A stretch of DNA of 64,000 nt, taken from contig NZ_BCNB01000009.1 in the NCBI RefSeq assembly GCF_001485575.1, positions 52,843 through 116,842 on the forward strand, in the 5' to 3' direction. This DNA is from Haloarcula sp. CBA1127 (lineage in GTDB: Archaea; Halobacteriota; Halobacteria; Halobacteriales; Haloarculaceae). The translations under genes and the position numbers were made by a program. A model generated the notes under the pieces. The model was not told the DNA's origin, searched no databases, and worked only from the letters and a program-made list of their open reading frames with translations. Positions 42,194 to 52,252 of the stretch are shown one piece after another. Position 1 is the first letter of the stretch. Each line of letters begins with the position of its first letter.

Positions 42194-42457
42194 ATGCACC
42201 CCTCCAAAACGGTCGCAATTTGTCTCTTCGCCGTTGCGATTTCAGAGTTAGCTGGCCTATTTGTTGGTACGGAGCTACAGATTAACGTTGCCACGACTGT
42301 ACAGGCTTTTGCTGCAATAATTATACTCATTGCCAGTTTATTTGCATTCTTCCGTCACAAAACTCATACCATTGTGAATGAGTACGATTGGAAGAGCTAT
42401 CTCATAATTGCTGGTTCAGCGATGTGGACCATTGGATCACTCATACAATTGTACTGA
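42194..42457 (+). CDS. 87-aa three-helix membrane protein
   Basis: From ATG 42194 the protein has three hydrophobic segments (VAICLFAVAISELAGLFVG, VQAFAAIIILIASLFAFF, LIIAGSAMWTIGSLIQLY) separated by short loops. It is not recognised. Confidence 0.6.
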   Translation: MHPSKTVAICLFAVAISELAGLFVGTELQINVATTVQAFAAIIILIASLFAFFRHKTHTIVNEYDWKSYLIIAGSAMWTIGSLIQLY

Positions 42458-42556
42458 CCGGACGACGACTTGTCTAAGAAGTCGTTATTCTGAATGTGGC
42501 TTCATTTCAGCATAGAGTTATCGAATAAACTGCGCAGTAGGTCTGTTTATTGAGCG

Positions 42557-42949
42557 TCAATCACTGGGAGACGATTGCAGAGTCGATGATGCTTCGTTAT
42601 CGGTATTGCCTGAGGACTCGTGTACAAGTGCCACGCCAGCATTAACGCCGCCGAGCCAGAGACAACCCAGGAAAACCACTATCGACAGATCATCGGAGAG
42701 GAGAGGACTGTTTGGCGTAAGAAGCATCAGCGTGGGTGCCAACACACCGACGAGAGTGTACCAGAATTTCGAGTGGGGACCAGACCATCTGGTTCGATAC
42801 TGGGGATACGCAAGATAACCGTACCCTGCAATTGACGATGTAACTGCAATACTACCCCCAATCCACAGATCTCCGCGCCGTATACCAAAGACATAGCCAA
42901 GTATGGCACCGATTCCGATACCGACCAAAGCCGAGGACCAAGACTTCAT
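42557..42949 (-). CDS. Small multi-pass membrane protein
   Basis: This protein of about 130 residues (start at MKSWSS, or MSVMKS three codons earlier) has four hydrophobic segments (ALVGIGIGAILGYVFGI, LWIGGSIAVTSSIAGYGYLA, YTLVGVLAPTLMLL, LSIVVFLGCLWLGGVNAGVAL) and a Ser-rich tail. It is not recognised. Confidence 0.6.
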   Translation of the reverse strand: MKSWSSALVGIGIGAILGYVFGIRRGDLWIGGSIAVTSSIAGYGYLAYPQYRTRWSGPHSKFWYTLVGVLAPTLMLLTPNSPLLSDDLSIVVFLGCLWLGGVNAGVALVHESSGNTDNEASSTLQSSPSD

Positions 42950-43039
42950 GACAGACACAACAATTGGATGTGAGATAAATTATTCCTCTGTACTGAGCAG
43001 TAAACGGATTCTTGAGCCTGCCGTGGCCAGCATCTCGTA

Positions 43040-44716
43040 GTGGTTGCGAGTTGCGACTCTCAACGCAGTGTCTTTCGACGAATCGCACAGCAGTCATACG
43101 CTGAGTGGCCAGCATATGATTCGACTTCACTCTACGACCGGAATTCTCTCGCCGGCCTGAAAGAAGACATCTGGACCGTTGCGTCCACATGGTTCGACCA
43201 CCAGGCTCACCACTCCGTCGACGAGTTCGTATCTCACTACCCAGTAGCGTACGTCGAGTTTGGGCCACATGACCGGTATTCTGGAGCTATTCAGTACGAG
43301 ATGTCCCAACTGTTCCGATTGTTCCTACTCAAAGAACTTCACGGCTGGACCCACGAGACGGCACTCCTCACGTATCTCACTCACCATCCTGAACTCCGTG
43401 AACAACTAGACATAGAGACGGTCCCAGACCAGTCGACGCTATGGCGAAGCTGGCACGAACGATTCACTACAGAGCTTCGCGAGACAATTGAGGCAGCTGC
43501 GCGGACAATTCTAATCAAAGCTCAGAACGCGGGCGTTGCTGTTCCGCGCGAGCCAGAACGTAGCTTTCCATCGCAAGATGACGAAGCGAGCAAATCAGAC
43601 CCAGACGATCAAGCCGTTCTCGACGAAGCGGCATCGATTACGGACCACGTCAGCCGTATTGTCTTGCCAGCCTTCTCGTTAGATCGTGGTGATGGTTGTG
43701 AAATCCACGAGAACGCATATTGGGACTTACAAACGCATCTCGGACTTCGAGAACGGTTGGCTGCTAACGAGGGGGCTCGCAGTTTCGTTCACGAGTCGAG
43801 CCGGGACCGGACGCCGTTGGGACACGCCCATCGGGATCAGATTCGTGACCTCTCGATTGAACAGGTTCGGGAGATGTACCGGAAAGCTGTGAATCGGTTA
43901 CTGGATGAAGTCGAAGAGACAGAGGAGTTCTTCCGAGCGGGGATCGTCGCTATCGATATTACTGAAGCGGACCCGTTCAAAGGCGACAGGACCGGGCACG
44001 AAGACGAGATTATTGGGACACAGGAGAAGACCGATGAGTACGCCTATCAGTGGGCGACGGTCCAACTGGTCGGCAACGCCGTTCCAATCGTGCTGGATGC
44101 GCGCCCGGTCCGAAAGGGTGAGACTCGTAAAGAAATAGTCGAAGACTTGCTCAACTCTGCCGAGGACCTCGTTCACGTCGATAACGTGCTGATGGACCGC
44201 GAGTTTGACAGTCAGCATATTATAGAGATGCTTAGCCAGCGCGGGCTGTCGTACGTCGTCCCAAAGAGAATGCAGACGAGCGAGAAAGCACAGGCCAAGC
44301 GATTGCTCCAGCGGGGTCAAGACCGATACGAGACTGATAGGAAACTCCATCTCGGGAAGAACGAGTGGCACGAGACGACGCTGATCTACCGCCGGAAAGA
44401 AGACTCTGAGCACGACGATCACCGACAGTATTCGGTGTTCATGTCTAATCGCGGTAGTGGCTTCCTCACTGAGTACGGGTATCGGTGGGAGATCGAGAGT
44501 GGCTACAGGTCGATTAAGCGATTCATGGCCGCCACGACCTCGAAGGACTTCGGACTCCGATTCTTCTACTTCGCATTCGCGTGTCTGTTGTACTCGATTT
44601 GGCGTGCGGTGGATCTACTCGTACAGGTCGAATTGACCGGTGAATACGAACACTCGCCAATTGTGACAGCCGACAACACGCTGACGCTGTTGAAGAAAGA
44701 AACCGGAATCGGATAG
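43040..44716 (+). CDS. Long DDE-type transposase (IS4-superfamily-like), copy 1
   Basis: This protein of 558 residues from GTG 43040 may start later, because the first ~30 residues are atypical. The catalytic blocks are IVAIDITEADPF (D), VLMDREFDSQ (D) and YRWEIESGYRSIKRFM (E), followed by FFYFAFACLLYSIWRAVDLL, the IS4-like C-terminal pattern. It belongs with long (>550-residue) haloarchaeal DDE transposases and is homologous to the next transposase. I found no clean terminal inverted repeats, so it is not certain that this is a complete mobile unit. Confidence 0.78.
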   Translation: MVASCDSQRSVFRRIAQQSYAEWPAYDSTSLYDRNSLAGLKEDIWTVASTWFDHQAHHSVDEFVSHYPVAYVEFGPHDRYSGAIQYEMSQLFRLFLLKELHGWTHETALLTYLTHHPELREQLDIETVPDQSTLWRSWHERFTTELRETIEAAARTILIKAQNAGVAVPREPERSFPSQDDEASKSDPDDQAVLDEAASITDHVSRIVLPAFSLDRGDGCEIHENAYWDLQTHLGLRERLAANEGARSFVHESSRDRTPLGHAHRDQIRDLSIEQVREMYRKAVNRLLDEVEETEEFFRAGIVAIDITEADPFKGDRTGHEDEIIGTQEKTDEYAYQWATVQLVGNAVPIVLDARPVRKGETRKEIVEDLLNSAEDLVHVDNVLMDREFDSQHIIEMLSQRGLSYVVPKRMQTSEKAQAKRLLQRGQDRYETDRKLHLGKNEWHETTLIYRRKEDSEHDDHRQYSVFMSNRGSGFLTEYGYRWEIESGYRSIKRFMAATTSKDFGLRFFYFAFACLLYSIWRAVDLLVQVELTGEYEHSPIVTADNTLTLLKKETGIG

Positions 44717-45106
44717 TGAGGTTCTCCACCCGTAATAGCGCGGTGTCTGAGTGGCAACGCTGTCGGAAGTCGTCTAAATTCGCGAACATGAGTGGCAGTG
44801 CAACAAGATCGGGCGTTTGGAGAGCAATCTAAGTCAATTCCCGTTCACTGAATCGGCTGAATCCACGCATTATAGCCCCGCTAAGCCCGGTGCAGTCTCA
44901 ACTTCCACGTTTTCGGGATATAGAGCATCTACAAACGAATATCGGTCGAATCAGACGTAGTTTGAGATGTTCTCACGGAGATGCTATGCATCAGTCGCCG
45001 GCTGACGAGGAGAGACGGGCCGATTGGAAGAGAACAGCCGATATCGTGCTCAGACCGCGAGTCCTGCGGCTTGCCGCAGGCGAGCGACAGGTGCAGTATC
45101 ACCTTC
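44717..45106. other. Gap between convergent transposases
   Basis: This gap lies between the two transposase stops. No gene is seen; it may include element ends, but I could not find matching terminal repeats. Confidence 0.35.
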
Positions 45107-46846
45107 TCATCCGACTTCTCGGAGAGAGTGGCCGACCGCCCGGACGAACGTCCTGGCGGTCACGACCGGTGGCGACCTGATCTCTCGTTCTATGCCGACT
45201 TTCACCAGAAAGTCAGTGAGACGCCACAGATTGTACAGTAACGCTGCGAACGTGAAGTTGAACAACCGTATTCGGTAGTCTGTTGAGGAGGTCTTCGGAA
45301 GGTACGCCTTCACCGACTTGTACTGGTTTTCGATATCCCAGCGACGGCTGTAGCCGTTCGTCACGTGAGCGATCTCGTCGGGAGCGACGTGATCGCGATT
45401 GGTCACGAATACGGCATACTTGCCTTCAGCGTCGTCACTGGTGGCTGGAACGTACAGATATTCTGCAGTATGATCGACGTCCCCGTCCATCCCGACGGGG
45501 ACGTCGTGATTGACAGCGGCGTCTACCCCGTCTTTGCTCTTGATGTGTTTGATCGCCTTGTAGTCTGACTCATATTTCGGTACTGGCATCGTGTACAGTA
45601 GGCCACGACTGTTGATCTCTGCACGGACCTCTTTCGCGTAGAAGCCACGATCCAGCAGGATTTCGTCCAGATCGACGTACTGCTGGGCTCTCGAAAGCAG
45701 ACGCCCAACGACGTCTGCTTTCGAGTCAGCCGGCGCCTCGGCTGGTTCCCAGTCTGAGTGTTCTTTGACGCCCTCAATCCCCAGGATAATCGGAACGTCG
45801 TTCCCGACGATTGTGATCGTCGCGAACGTGTAGCCGTGTTTCAACTCACCGTCGTCGACGTACCCGCTCACCATCGGCGGGTACGTCGACTTTGGAATCT
45901 GTTCGTCCTTGTCAATCCACGGCCAGACGTGATAGGGGACGTGGGTGAAATCGACGGCCGCCACGACGTGGCGGTCGTCGAATGGATCTTCGTAACGTAT
46001 CGTCTGGAGGATGTTCTCGGTGGCAGTATCGAACGCGTCCATGAGATACTCGCGGAACACCTCGGTGAACGCGACGATATCCTCGATCTGTTGGTCTTGG
46101 AGCGAGACGGGCACGTCTCGATCAGCCGGCATTGCGAACTGCTTGATCACTCGGAGGAACGTAGAGTCGTCACAGGCATCGTTCTCGTCAAGAAACCAGC
46201 CAGCTTCACCCTCTGAATGGGCGCTTCCTTGAGTGAGGCATGCCGAGGCGAACAGATCGAGGATCTGTTCGTCCTCGTAAACTCTATTTTGAGCCCTATC
46301 AGAGTCGAACTCGCCGAAGGCGTGCCTTCGGGCGAGCTCGACGATCTTGGTCCCCTGCTTTCGAACGTGTTCGCGTGTGACGGTTGGTTCATCACCGTCT
46401 TCTTCGATATCATCTTCATCTGGGATGAGTGGAACTCGTGCTTTCAAGATGACGCCGCGGTCAACGGCTTCTTGGGCGATACCTGTAGCTGCCGCGTTGA
46501 GCGTCCGTTTGGTCTGTTCACTGAACTGCTTCCACGCGTACGAGAGTGATTGCTGGCTCGGTGCCTTGTCCAAATCAAGCGTCTTCAGGAGTGACGGTCG
46601 GTTTTCGAGGCGATCTGCGACCTCGCTCTGGGCGAGGTCGTAGATCTCCTGATAGAGATACACCCGAGCCATCGGTTCAGTGCCGTTTGCGGCCTTGTGT
46701 TGCTGGCGGTCGTCGGTAAGTCCATCAACTGGAATCGATACCTCTCCAAGGACACGCCAGAGATGATCCGCTGATTCACAGACTTCCCCAGCGTGATAGA
46801 CGATCGCCCCCGCGAGCGCGGGGGCGTCGTCATCAACCGTCGACAT
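45107..46846 (-). CDS. Long DDE-type transposase (IS4-superfamily-like), copy 2
   Basis: Starting at the MSTVDDDAPALAG methionine (46846; other ATGs at 46861 and 46894 lie upstream), the protein has 579 residues. Catalytic blocks are VVAAVDFTHVPYHVW, EILLDRGFYAKEV and RRWDIENQYKSVKAYLPKTS, then LFNFTFAALLYNLWRLTDFL. It aligns with copy 1 over the catalytic half but is clearly a different lineage. The two genes point at each other across a 390-bp gap. Confidence 0.78.
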   Translation of the reverse strand: MSTVDDDAPALAGAIVYHAGEVCESADHLWRVLGEVSIPVDGLTDDRQQHKAANGTEPMARVYLYQEIYDLAQSEVADRLENRPSLLKTLDLDKAPSQQSLSYAWKQFSEQTKRTLNAAATGIAQEAVDRGVILKARVPLIPDEDDIEEDGDEPTVTREHVRKQGTKIVELARRHAFGEFDSDRAQNRVYEDEQILDLFASACLTQGSAHSEGEAGWFLDENDACDDSTFLRVIKQFAMPADRDVPVSLQDQQIEDIVAFTEVFREYLMDAFDTATENILQTIRYEDPFDDRHVVAAVDFTHVPYHVWPWIDKDEQIPKSTYPPMVSGYVDDGELKHGYTFATITIVGNDVPIILGIEGVKEHSDWEPAEAPADSKADVVGRLLSRAQQYVDLDEILLDRGFYAKEVRAEINSRGLLYTMPVPKYESDYKAIKHIKSKDGVDAAVNHDVPVGMDGDVDHTAEYLYVPATSDDAEGKYAVFVTNRDHVAPDEIAHVTNGYSRRWDIENQYKSVKAYLPKTSSTDYRIRLFNFTFAALLYNLWRLTDFLVKVGIEREIRSPPVVTARTFVRAVGHSLREVG

Positions 46847-46861
46847 CCGTTTTGAAGTCAT

Positions 46862-47163
46862 CGTAGTTCTGAGCGCGGCGGCGAGTGGTTTCAAGTCGTC
46901 ACATTAGTCGCAAAAACGACTGTTTCAGAATCTGACCGAACTCATAGCTGTCTAGTCCCACGGTATTGTTGCCCAACGAATTTATCAGCAATCTAGTGGT
47001 TGGTAGAATTTGAGATCCCGAAAACGTGATCTCCGCGACGCGGCGATTGTATACAGCGATATATACTTTATGGCAATATTTGCCAAACCACCGTAGAGGC
47101 ATAAGTCTGGCACACGTCTCCTGTCCCAACAGAACTATCAGGATTCAATGTGTTTAGCTCTGC
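46862..47163. other. Intergenic stretch, no gene seen
   Basis: AT-rich region between a transposase start and the recombinase. Nothing notable is seen beyond promoter-like AT runs. Confidence 0.35.
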
Positions 47164-48468
47164 ATGCCGAAATCGGCTGATTCAGATTCAGAACCGGGAC
47201 AGCACGACAGTTCCCCCGGAATTGAGCGAACGAAGCCGTGGCACTCGGCCGACGACGTGCCCTGGACGCTGCTCACCGAAGCCCAGCTCGCCGACGCGTA
47301 CGAGGCCGTGGTCGTTCCGGCGCTGCGACGCGACGGCCAAGACCCCGAGACCGACCGCCCCTCCTACGAGTGGCTCTCGAACAACGGCTTCCGCGGGCTC
47401 ACGTACGCGCTGAAAGAGTACCACGACACCACCTTCGCCACGTTCTGGTCAGAGATGCTGGACTACGACACCGAATCCAGTGGGTACGACTGGGACATCG
47501 AACATGACGAGACACGCGAGTCCTTCCAGGAGTATTTCGATGCCAAGCAATCGGCCGCGGACGACTGGACGGACAGCACCCGCGAGACCATGCGCTACCG
47601 GCTCGCCCGCTACGCTCGCTCCTACCGGGAGCGCCACGACACCGACGATCTCCTCTCGCCCGTCGACGCCGACAGCGACATCACAGAAACCGAAGCCGTC
47701 GACCGCTGCCGGGAGACCTTCGCCTACATGTCGAATGAGTACGCTGAGTCCACCATCGCACGCGTGCACGATGCAATACGGACGTGGTACGGCTGGCTCG
47801 AAGATCGGCATGTAGCCACTGTCAACCCCACCAACGGGGCTGAAGATTGGTTCTCGTGGACTCGCTCTTCGGACACTGACCCGGTCGCCCTCGAGCCCGA
47901 GCACGTCCGGGCCATGTTCGACGCCGCCATCACCAGCCTCGACCGGATGCTCATCGTCGCACTCGCGGGCTGGGGGCTACGCGCTGGCGAGGTCGCGGCG
48001 CTGCACCAGGACCAGCTCCATCTCGATGCCGACGACCCATACATTCAGTTCGACGAGCGAAAGAACGGGCCCGGGACCGTCGCCATCGTCTTCGGCGAAG
48101 ACGTAGCCCGGCGGCACGTCTCCCGAGTCGATGGCTATCTGTTCCCCTCGGAGCGCTCGAAAACCGGCCACGTCGACGGCACGACAATCGCGGGCTGGTT
48201 CCACGACCTCGCCGACACAGCTGGGGTCCCCGAGGAGATCGACGGCGTCGCCCGGAAACCGCATATGGGGCGACGCTTCTGGTACGACGCCTATTCGAGC
48301 ACAACGGAGGACCTGCTGGAACACGTCCAAGATATCGCCGACGAACAGGGCAGTGCAAGTGCGAAAGTAGTCTTTGAGGATTACCTGACCGACGAGCGGA
48401 AACGAGAACTCCGACGAGAGTTCATGCGAGAGAAACTTTCAGATGCGTTCGGTAACGAGTCATCGTAG
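47164..48468 (+). CDS. Tyrosine recombinase/integrase
   Basis: This 434-residue protein has an acidic N-terminal arm, a SAM-like core-binding domain (residues ~125-235) and a catalytic domain with LAGWGLRAGEVAALHQ (Arg I, ~273), KNGPGTVAIVF, a H-x-x-R box PHMGRRFWYDAY (~366), and a candidate nucleophile tyrosine in VVFEDYLTDE (~405). It could integrate or excise this element or resolve multimers. It sits next to a toxin-antitoxin pair and a decayed second recombinase, an arrangement common at integration modules. Confidence 0.85.
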   Translation: MPKSADSDSEPGQHDSSPGIERTKPWHSADDVPWTLLTEAQLADAYEAVVVPALRRDGQDPETDRPSYEWLSNNGFRGLTYALKEYHDTTFATFWSEMLDYDTESSGYDWDIEHDETRESFQEYFDAKQSAADDWTDSTRETMRYRLARYARSYRERHDTDDLLSPVDADSDITETEAVDRCRETFAYMSNEYAESTIARVHDAIRTWYGWLEDRHVATVNPTNGAEDWFSWTRSSDTDPVALEPEHVRAMFDAAITSLDRMLIVALAGWGLRAGEVAALHQDQLHLDADDPYIQFDERKNGPGTVAIVFGEDVARRHVSRVDGYLFPSERSKTGHVDGTTIAGWFHDLADTAGVPEEIDGVARKPHMGRRFWYDAYSSTTEDLLEHVQDIADEQGSASAKVVFEDYLTDERKRELRREFMREKLSDAFGNESS

Positions 48469-48700
48469 AGAGTAGTAGAGCATCCATAGTCTTGGGAGTG
48501 ATTACGAGCATAATCAAGATCACTTTGTCGTACCCCCGTCGCCGTCGGGTAAGCACGAATGCTACAACTGCCTCACGAAGCCGCTTCTCCCGGGATAGAG
48601 TCGCTGCAAGCGGCTAGCTCTCGGGGAGTGTTGGATCAGGTGCGAGTTCCGAACCTTCGCCGGAAGCCTTATCACGAATTATCCACAATTCGTAATCGAA
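48469..48700. other. Intergenic stretch before the toxin-antitoxin pair
   Basis: No gene is seen. AT-rich ccttatcacgaattatccac (48668-48687) lies shortly before ATG 48701 and may be the promoter. Confidence 0.35.
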
Positions 48701-49237
48701 ATGGCGCAATCACCTCCCCGGTCAGGCCGGCCACCAATTCAGCAGCTTCAGACGGTGGCCGACCTTCTCGACACGCCGGCACTCGCTCGGCTGTATGCCC
48801 ATATCTTGCAACACGGTCCGGTCACCGTGTCCAAACTGGTCGACGAGCTCGACATTCCACAGGGGACTGCCTACGACTATGTGCAGCATCTCGAAACAGC
48901 TGGCTTAGTGGAGAAGACCCGTGATCAACGCCCGTACGAATACGACGCCGAGTCGATTGCACTCACACTCTCGACGGATGGTGAGACCCAAACGATCACG
49001 CCGGCACTTATCGCCGCCGTGGCGCGTCGCGACCAGGACGAAGACATCGACGTCTATATCGAGCGCCATGGCCTCGACGGTCTTGCTGTCGCCCTCGCAT
49101 ACGCCTACGAATACGTCGACGGCACGGTCAACCATCGGATTGCGGCCCGGGAACTTGACCTGTCACCGCTTGAAGCCGAGATCATTCTCCAGGCGCTGGA
49201 ACCGGTTGCCACTGAGTACGTCGACGCGGTTGCATGA
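48701..49237 (+). CDS. Winged-HTH antitoxin-like regulator
   Basis: This 178-residue protein is an ArsR-like winged helix (PALARLYAHILQHGPVTVSKLVDE..., YDYVQHLETAGLVEKT) followed by a helical C-terminal half with acidic residues. It overlaps the PIN-domain gene by four bases (ATGA). HTH-PIN gene pairs of this form are frequent toxin-antitoxin modules in haloarchaea, the HTH protein neutralising the RNase and repressing the operon. That role is inferred from family and position. Confidence 0.75.
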   Translation: MAQSPPRSGRPPIQQLQTVADLLDTPALARLYAHILQHGPVTVSKLVDELDIPQGTAYDYVQHLETAGLVEKTRDQRPYEYDAESIALTLSTDGETQTITPALIAAVARRDQDEDIDVYIERHGLDGLAVALAYAYEYVDGTVNHRIAARELDLSPLEAEIILQALEPVATEYVDAVA

Positions 49238-49761
49238 CGACGGTCTATATTGCCGACACCGGCGTCTTCGTCCGGTGTGGTGGGCCGGACAAGGACAAAT
49301 TTCAACAGCTTCGCCGGGCACTCCGACAGGCTGGTATCTCGTTGCGTATCCCCCAGCGCGTCTACGAAGAACTCGGAGGCGATCCGGCAACGGACGAGTA
49401 TCCTTCGGGGAACATTCCCTATCCCGATGGATTCGAGGAAGGGTGGATCATCGTCGCCGACAAACTCGACTACGCCAATCCGCTCGTCTCGACGGTAATG
49501 GACGAAGCACGCCGGTTCATCGCCAACGAGACCGACCGCGACGAGGATATCACCGAGAAAGCGGACACGGCACTCGTAGGGCTTGCTGCTCAAGTACTCG
49601 ATACGGGGAAGGCAGACCACGTTGTTCTCCTTACAACCGACAAACCAGCGGGACGGGCGGCCGAAACGCTCCTCCCGCAACACGGCTTCAGCGACCGTAT
49701 CGAATTCCGGTACGTCAGTGTCGAGTATCTCGAGACGATCACAGCCGACGAATTTCGCTAA
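49234..49761 (+). CDS. PIN-domain toxin-like ribonuclease
   Basis: This 175-residue protein has a PIN fold: an N-terminal VYIADTGVFVRC with a catalytic Asp at ~8, a conserved acidic middle (EKADTALVGLAAQVL, with D at ~111) and VVLLTTDKPAGRAAE (D at ~133). PIN RNases act as toxins paired with an HTH antitoxin, here the overlapping upstream gene. It probably cleaves RNA. Confidence 0.78.
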   Translation: MTTVYIADTGVFVRCGGPDKDKFQQLRRALRQAGISLRIPQRVYEELGGDPATDEYPSGNIPYPDGFEEGWIIVADKLDYANPLVSTVMDEARRFIANETDRDEDITEKADTALVGLAAQVLDTGKADHVVLLTTDKPAGRAAETLLPQHGFSDRIEFRYVSVEYLETITADEFR

Positions 49762-49783
49762 CGTATCGCCGAGGTGAGGGCCG

Positions 49784-50782
49784 GTGAGCGACGATCGGTC
49801 TTCTTCTCGTCTCGAAAGCGCTCTCGACGAGAGCTTCGGGCGCTACCTCCAGGACAAGGGGAAAGGCCGCGGTGGCGACGCCGGGAACTATCGACGAAAC
49901 GCTGCACGCGAGTTGGAACGATTTGCGGAGTGGGCCGCCGACGACCGCGGCGGCGATGACTGGACCGGGATTATTCCTGACAACGTCGACCGAGATCCGA
50001 CCTTCGATGATCTCGATGAACGCGTCTTCCGGGAGTATACCCAGCATCTCAGCGGAGATCGTGGCCTCAAGCAGAATACTGTACAAACCTATTACCGCTA
50101 TATCTCTGCGTGGTGTCGCAACAGATGAGACGGAAACAGACCAACAGTACTGGACGACACGCGACCGCGAAGCCATCTGTGCCACTGCGACGGCCCGCGT
50201 CGACGAAGCCGGGATCGGCGATGACATTGACCGTACGGCAGCCTACCGCGACCAGGCGCTTGTTTTTTGCTCGCCTACTCAGCAGTCCGTAGCGCAGAGC
50301 TCGTTGCCGTCTCTGATGATGAGGAACGGAACGGCCTGCGGTGGCGTCACGTCGACCTCGAAGCCGGCACAATGCAGGTGTTCGGCAAGAACCGTACCCG
50401 CGAGTCTGCTCCGATTCTTGACGATGCGATTCGCCCACTTCGGCGCTGGAAGCAACTCCGCGATCCCGATGAAGACGAAGCTGTGTTCCCCAGACTCGAC
50501 AACGCAGCGAAGGCACTGGACCCGACGCCGTCGATCACAACCCAGTCGGCCCGGAACATCTTGGTGGATCTGTGTGAATGATCTGACTCCGAGTTCGAAG
50601 ACCCACTGAAGCCACATGGCGCCCGCCGAGGTTTCGGGCGAGAAATCTATCGCGAGAATCATCAGTTGGCGCAAGACGTACTCCGTCACAAATCGATCGA
50701 GACCACACACGAAGGATACACACAAGAAGCCGCGAAACGCACCCGTGAGGAAGCGAATCAAATAATTTCTGAAAATGAATAG
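49784..50782 (+). pseudogene. XerC-like tyrosine recombinase, multiply disrupted
   Basis: From GTG 49784 the N-terminal SAM-like domain (YLQDKGKGRGGDAGNYRRNA...TYYRYISAWC) runs to a stop near 50128. The continuation VATDETETDQQYWTTRDREA is in another frame, and the catalytic AYSAVRSAELVAVSDDE in a third. A TGA at 50579-50581 then interrupts the frame before KPHGARRGFGREIYRENHQL and HKSIETTHEGY, which carry H-R, H and Y. The catalytic residues are still visible, but the frame is broken at three points. It is a relic of a second recombinase beside the intact toxin-antitoxin pair. Confidence 0.75.
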
Positions 50783-51013
50783 TGGATGTACCGCCGTTGA
50801 AAACACGAAAGTTAGGCATTACCAACCTTCTGTCCCTTTCTATTTACTGATGATCTTTATTATTATGAACAATCGATCAAAATCGCAACGTAATAAATAT
50901 TCATTCAACGACACATATTAATTCTTAGATCTCATGGATAAAAAGGCAAATATCATGCAGATAAACATTTATATCATATACATTTCATACTGTATAGATG
51001 ATAAACTAGCTCC
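50783..51013. other. AT-rich promoter region of the lipoprotein
   Basis: An unusually AT-rich 230 bases containing several TATA-like sequences, such as tataaacatttatatcat-like runs near 50965-50985. No gene is seen. Confidence 0.45.
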
Positions 51014-52252
51014 ATGACTATATCATCAGATACGACTCGTCGACAGATAATCGCGACATTGGGTGGACTGTCATTTTCTACGGGGTGCCTTAGCTTTACT
51101 GACAGTAGCGATACGTCACAGACTGCGATAGAACGTACATCACCTAATAGTAGCTCAAGTACAGCATCTGTTCAAACTACGGATACCAAATCGCCAACTC
51201 AAACGGCTCAATCAAGTACTCCTGCGGTTGAAATCACGGAACATTGGACCTACCAACAGGACGTGACCTCATTTACGACCCAACAAGATCTCGATGAGGG
51301 ATTGATTGTCTGTTCACCAGAAACGGCATTTGTCCGACTAAAGAAGAGTGATGGTAGTGTTCAATGGCGGCAATCGATCAGTGGATCCGGCTCAACTGAT
51401 CAGAATATTTCCACTCGCGGCGCTGTGAGCGGGTCGCAAGTGATTGTTGGAGGGGGAACACATCTTTATGCTCTGGATATCAACACCGGAGAAGTCAACT
51501 GGGCGACCGAAATTCCAGCACAAGAACCGTTGCACAACACCACAACGGAAATCGTGACTTCAGATAATGTCGCGATTTGTGGATATAGTTATAGTCTGGA
51601 AAATGGGGAGGACTTCGCTGGTCTGGCGGGCCTCAATGTTGAATCGGGCGAAATCAAGTGGAACAAAACCCACGATGAGATTGCGTCCACGTATGATAGC
51701 TGGCTTGGAATTCAGTCGCTCTTGCCGCCGATTGGGGATCGGGTTATAGTCGCTGGCTGGAACCAGGCGTTCTGGGTTAACATCTCGACAGGTAAGGTTG
51801 GAAATACGGCTCTGGCTGACGCCCGATATGAATTTCAACTATCTGATGACACACTCTATTCAACAGATGCGGGAAAACTCTACAAGTGGACTATCGGCTC
51901 TGGCGGACTAACAGAGGAATGGATGTTTGAACCACTTGGCAGAACGACTTCGGCACCGGCAATTGGGGATGATACGGCCTATGTTCCCGCAGATGATACC
52001 GGTATCTACGCCGTCTCTGAAGGGAATCAACAATGGCGGTTCCAAGCTGATAGTACGGTCCAAACCCAACCCGCTGTGGGTGAAACCGGCGTCTGGGTTG
52101 CCGAAGACTCGCTATACTGGATTACTAAATCAAGTGGTCAAGGTGTCATGAAAGCTCTTGACCAGATTCCATACGCACTCTCCACAACTGGAAATCGGTG
52201 CTTCCTAACTGGTACCGACGGAACCGTTTGTTTCCAGGTTCGTGACTTGTAA
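51014..52252 (+). CDS. Tat-dependent lipoprotein with PQQ-type beta-propeller
   Basis: This 412-residue protein has a twin-arginine signal (TTRRQIIATLGGLSFSTGCLS) with a lipobox Cys at ~25, so it is exported folded and lipid-anchored outside the cell. A ~50-residue Ser/Thr-rich spacer precedes a beta-propeller with PQQ/YWTD-like repeats (VQWRQSI, LYALDINTGEVNWATEI, GLNVESGEIKWNK, IYAVSEGNQQWRF). Such propellers usually act as scaffolds rather than enzymes. It is convergent with a related lipoprotein gene that starts on the other strand. Confidence 0.8.
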   Translation: MTISSDTTRRQIIATLGGLSFSTGCLSFTDSSDTSQTAIERTSPNSSSSTASVQTTDTKSPTQTAQSSTPAVEITEHWTYQQDVTSFTTQQDLDEGLIVCSPETAFVRLKKSDGSVQWRQSISGSGSTDQNISTRGAVSGSQVIVGGGTHLYALDINTGEVNWATEIPAQEPLHNTTTEIVTSDNVAICGYSYSLENGEDFAGLAGLNVESGEIKWNKTHDEIASTYDSWLGIQSLLPPIGDRVIVAGWNQAFWVNISTGKVGNTALADARYEFQLSDDTLYSTDAGKLYKWTIGSGGLTEEWMFEPLGRTTSAPAIGDDTAYVPADDTGIYAVSEGNQQWRFQADSTVQTQPAVGETGVWVAEDSLYWITKSSGQGVMKALDQIPYALSTTGNRCFLTGTDGTVCFQVRDL

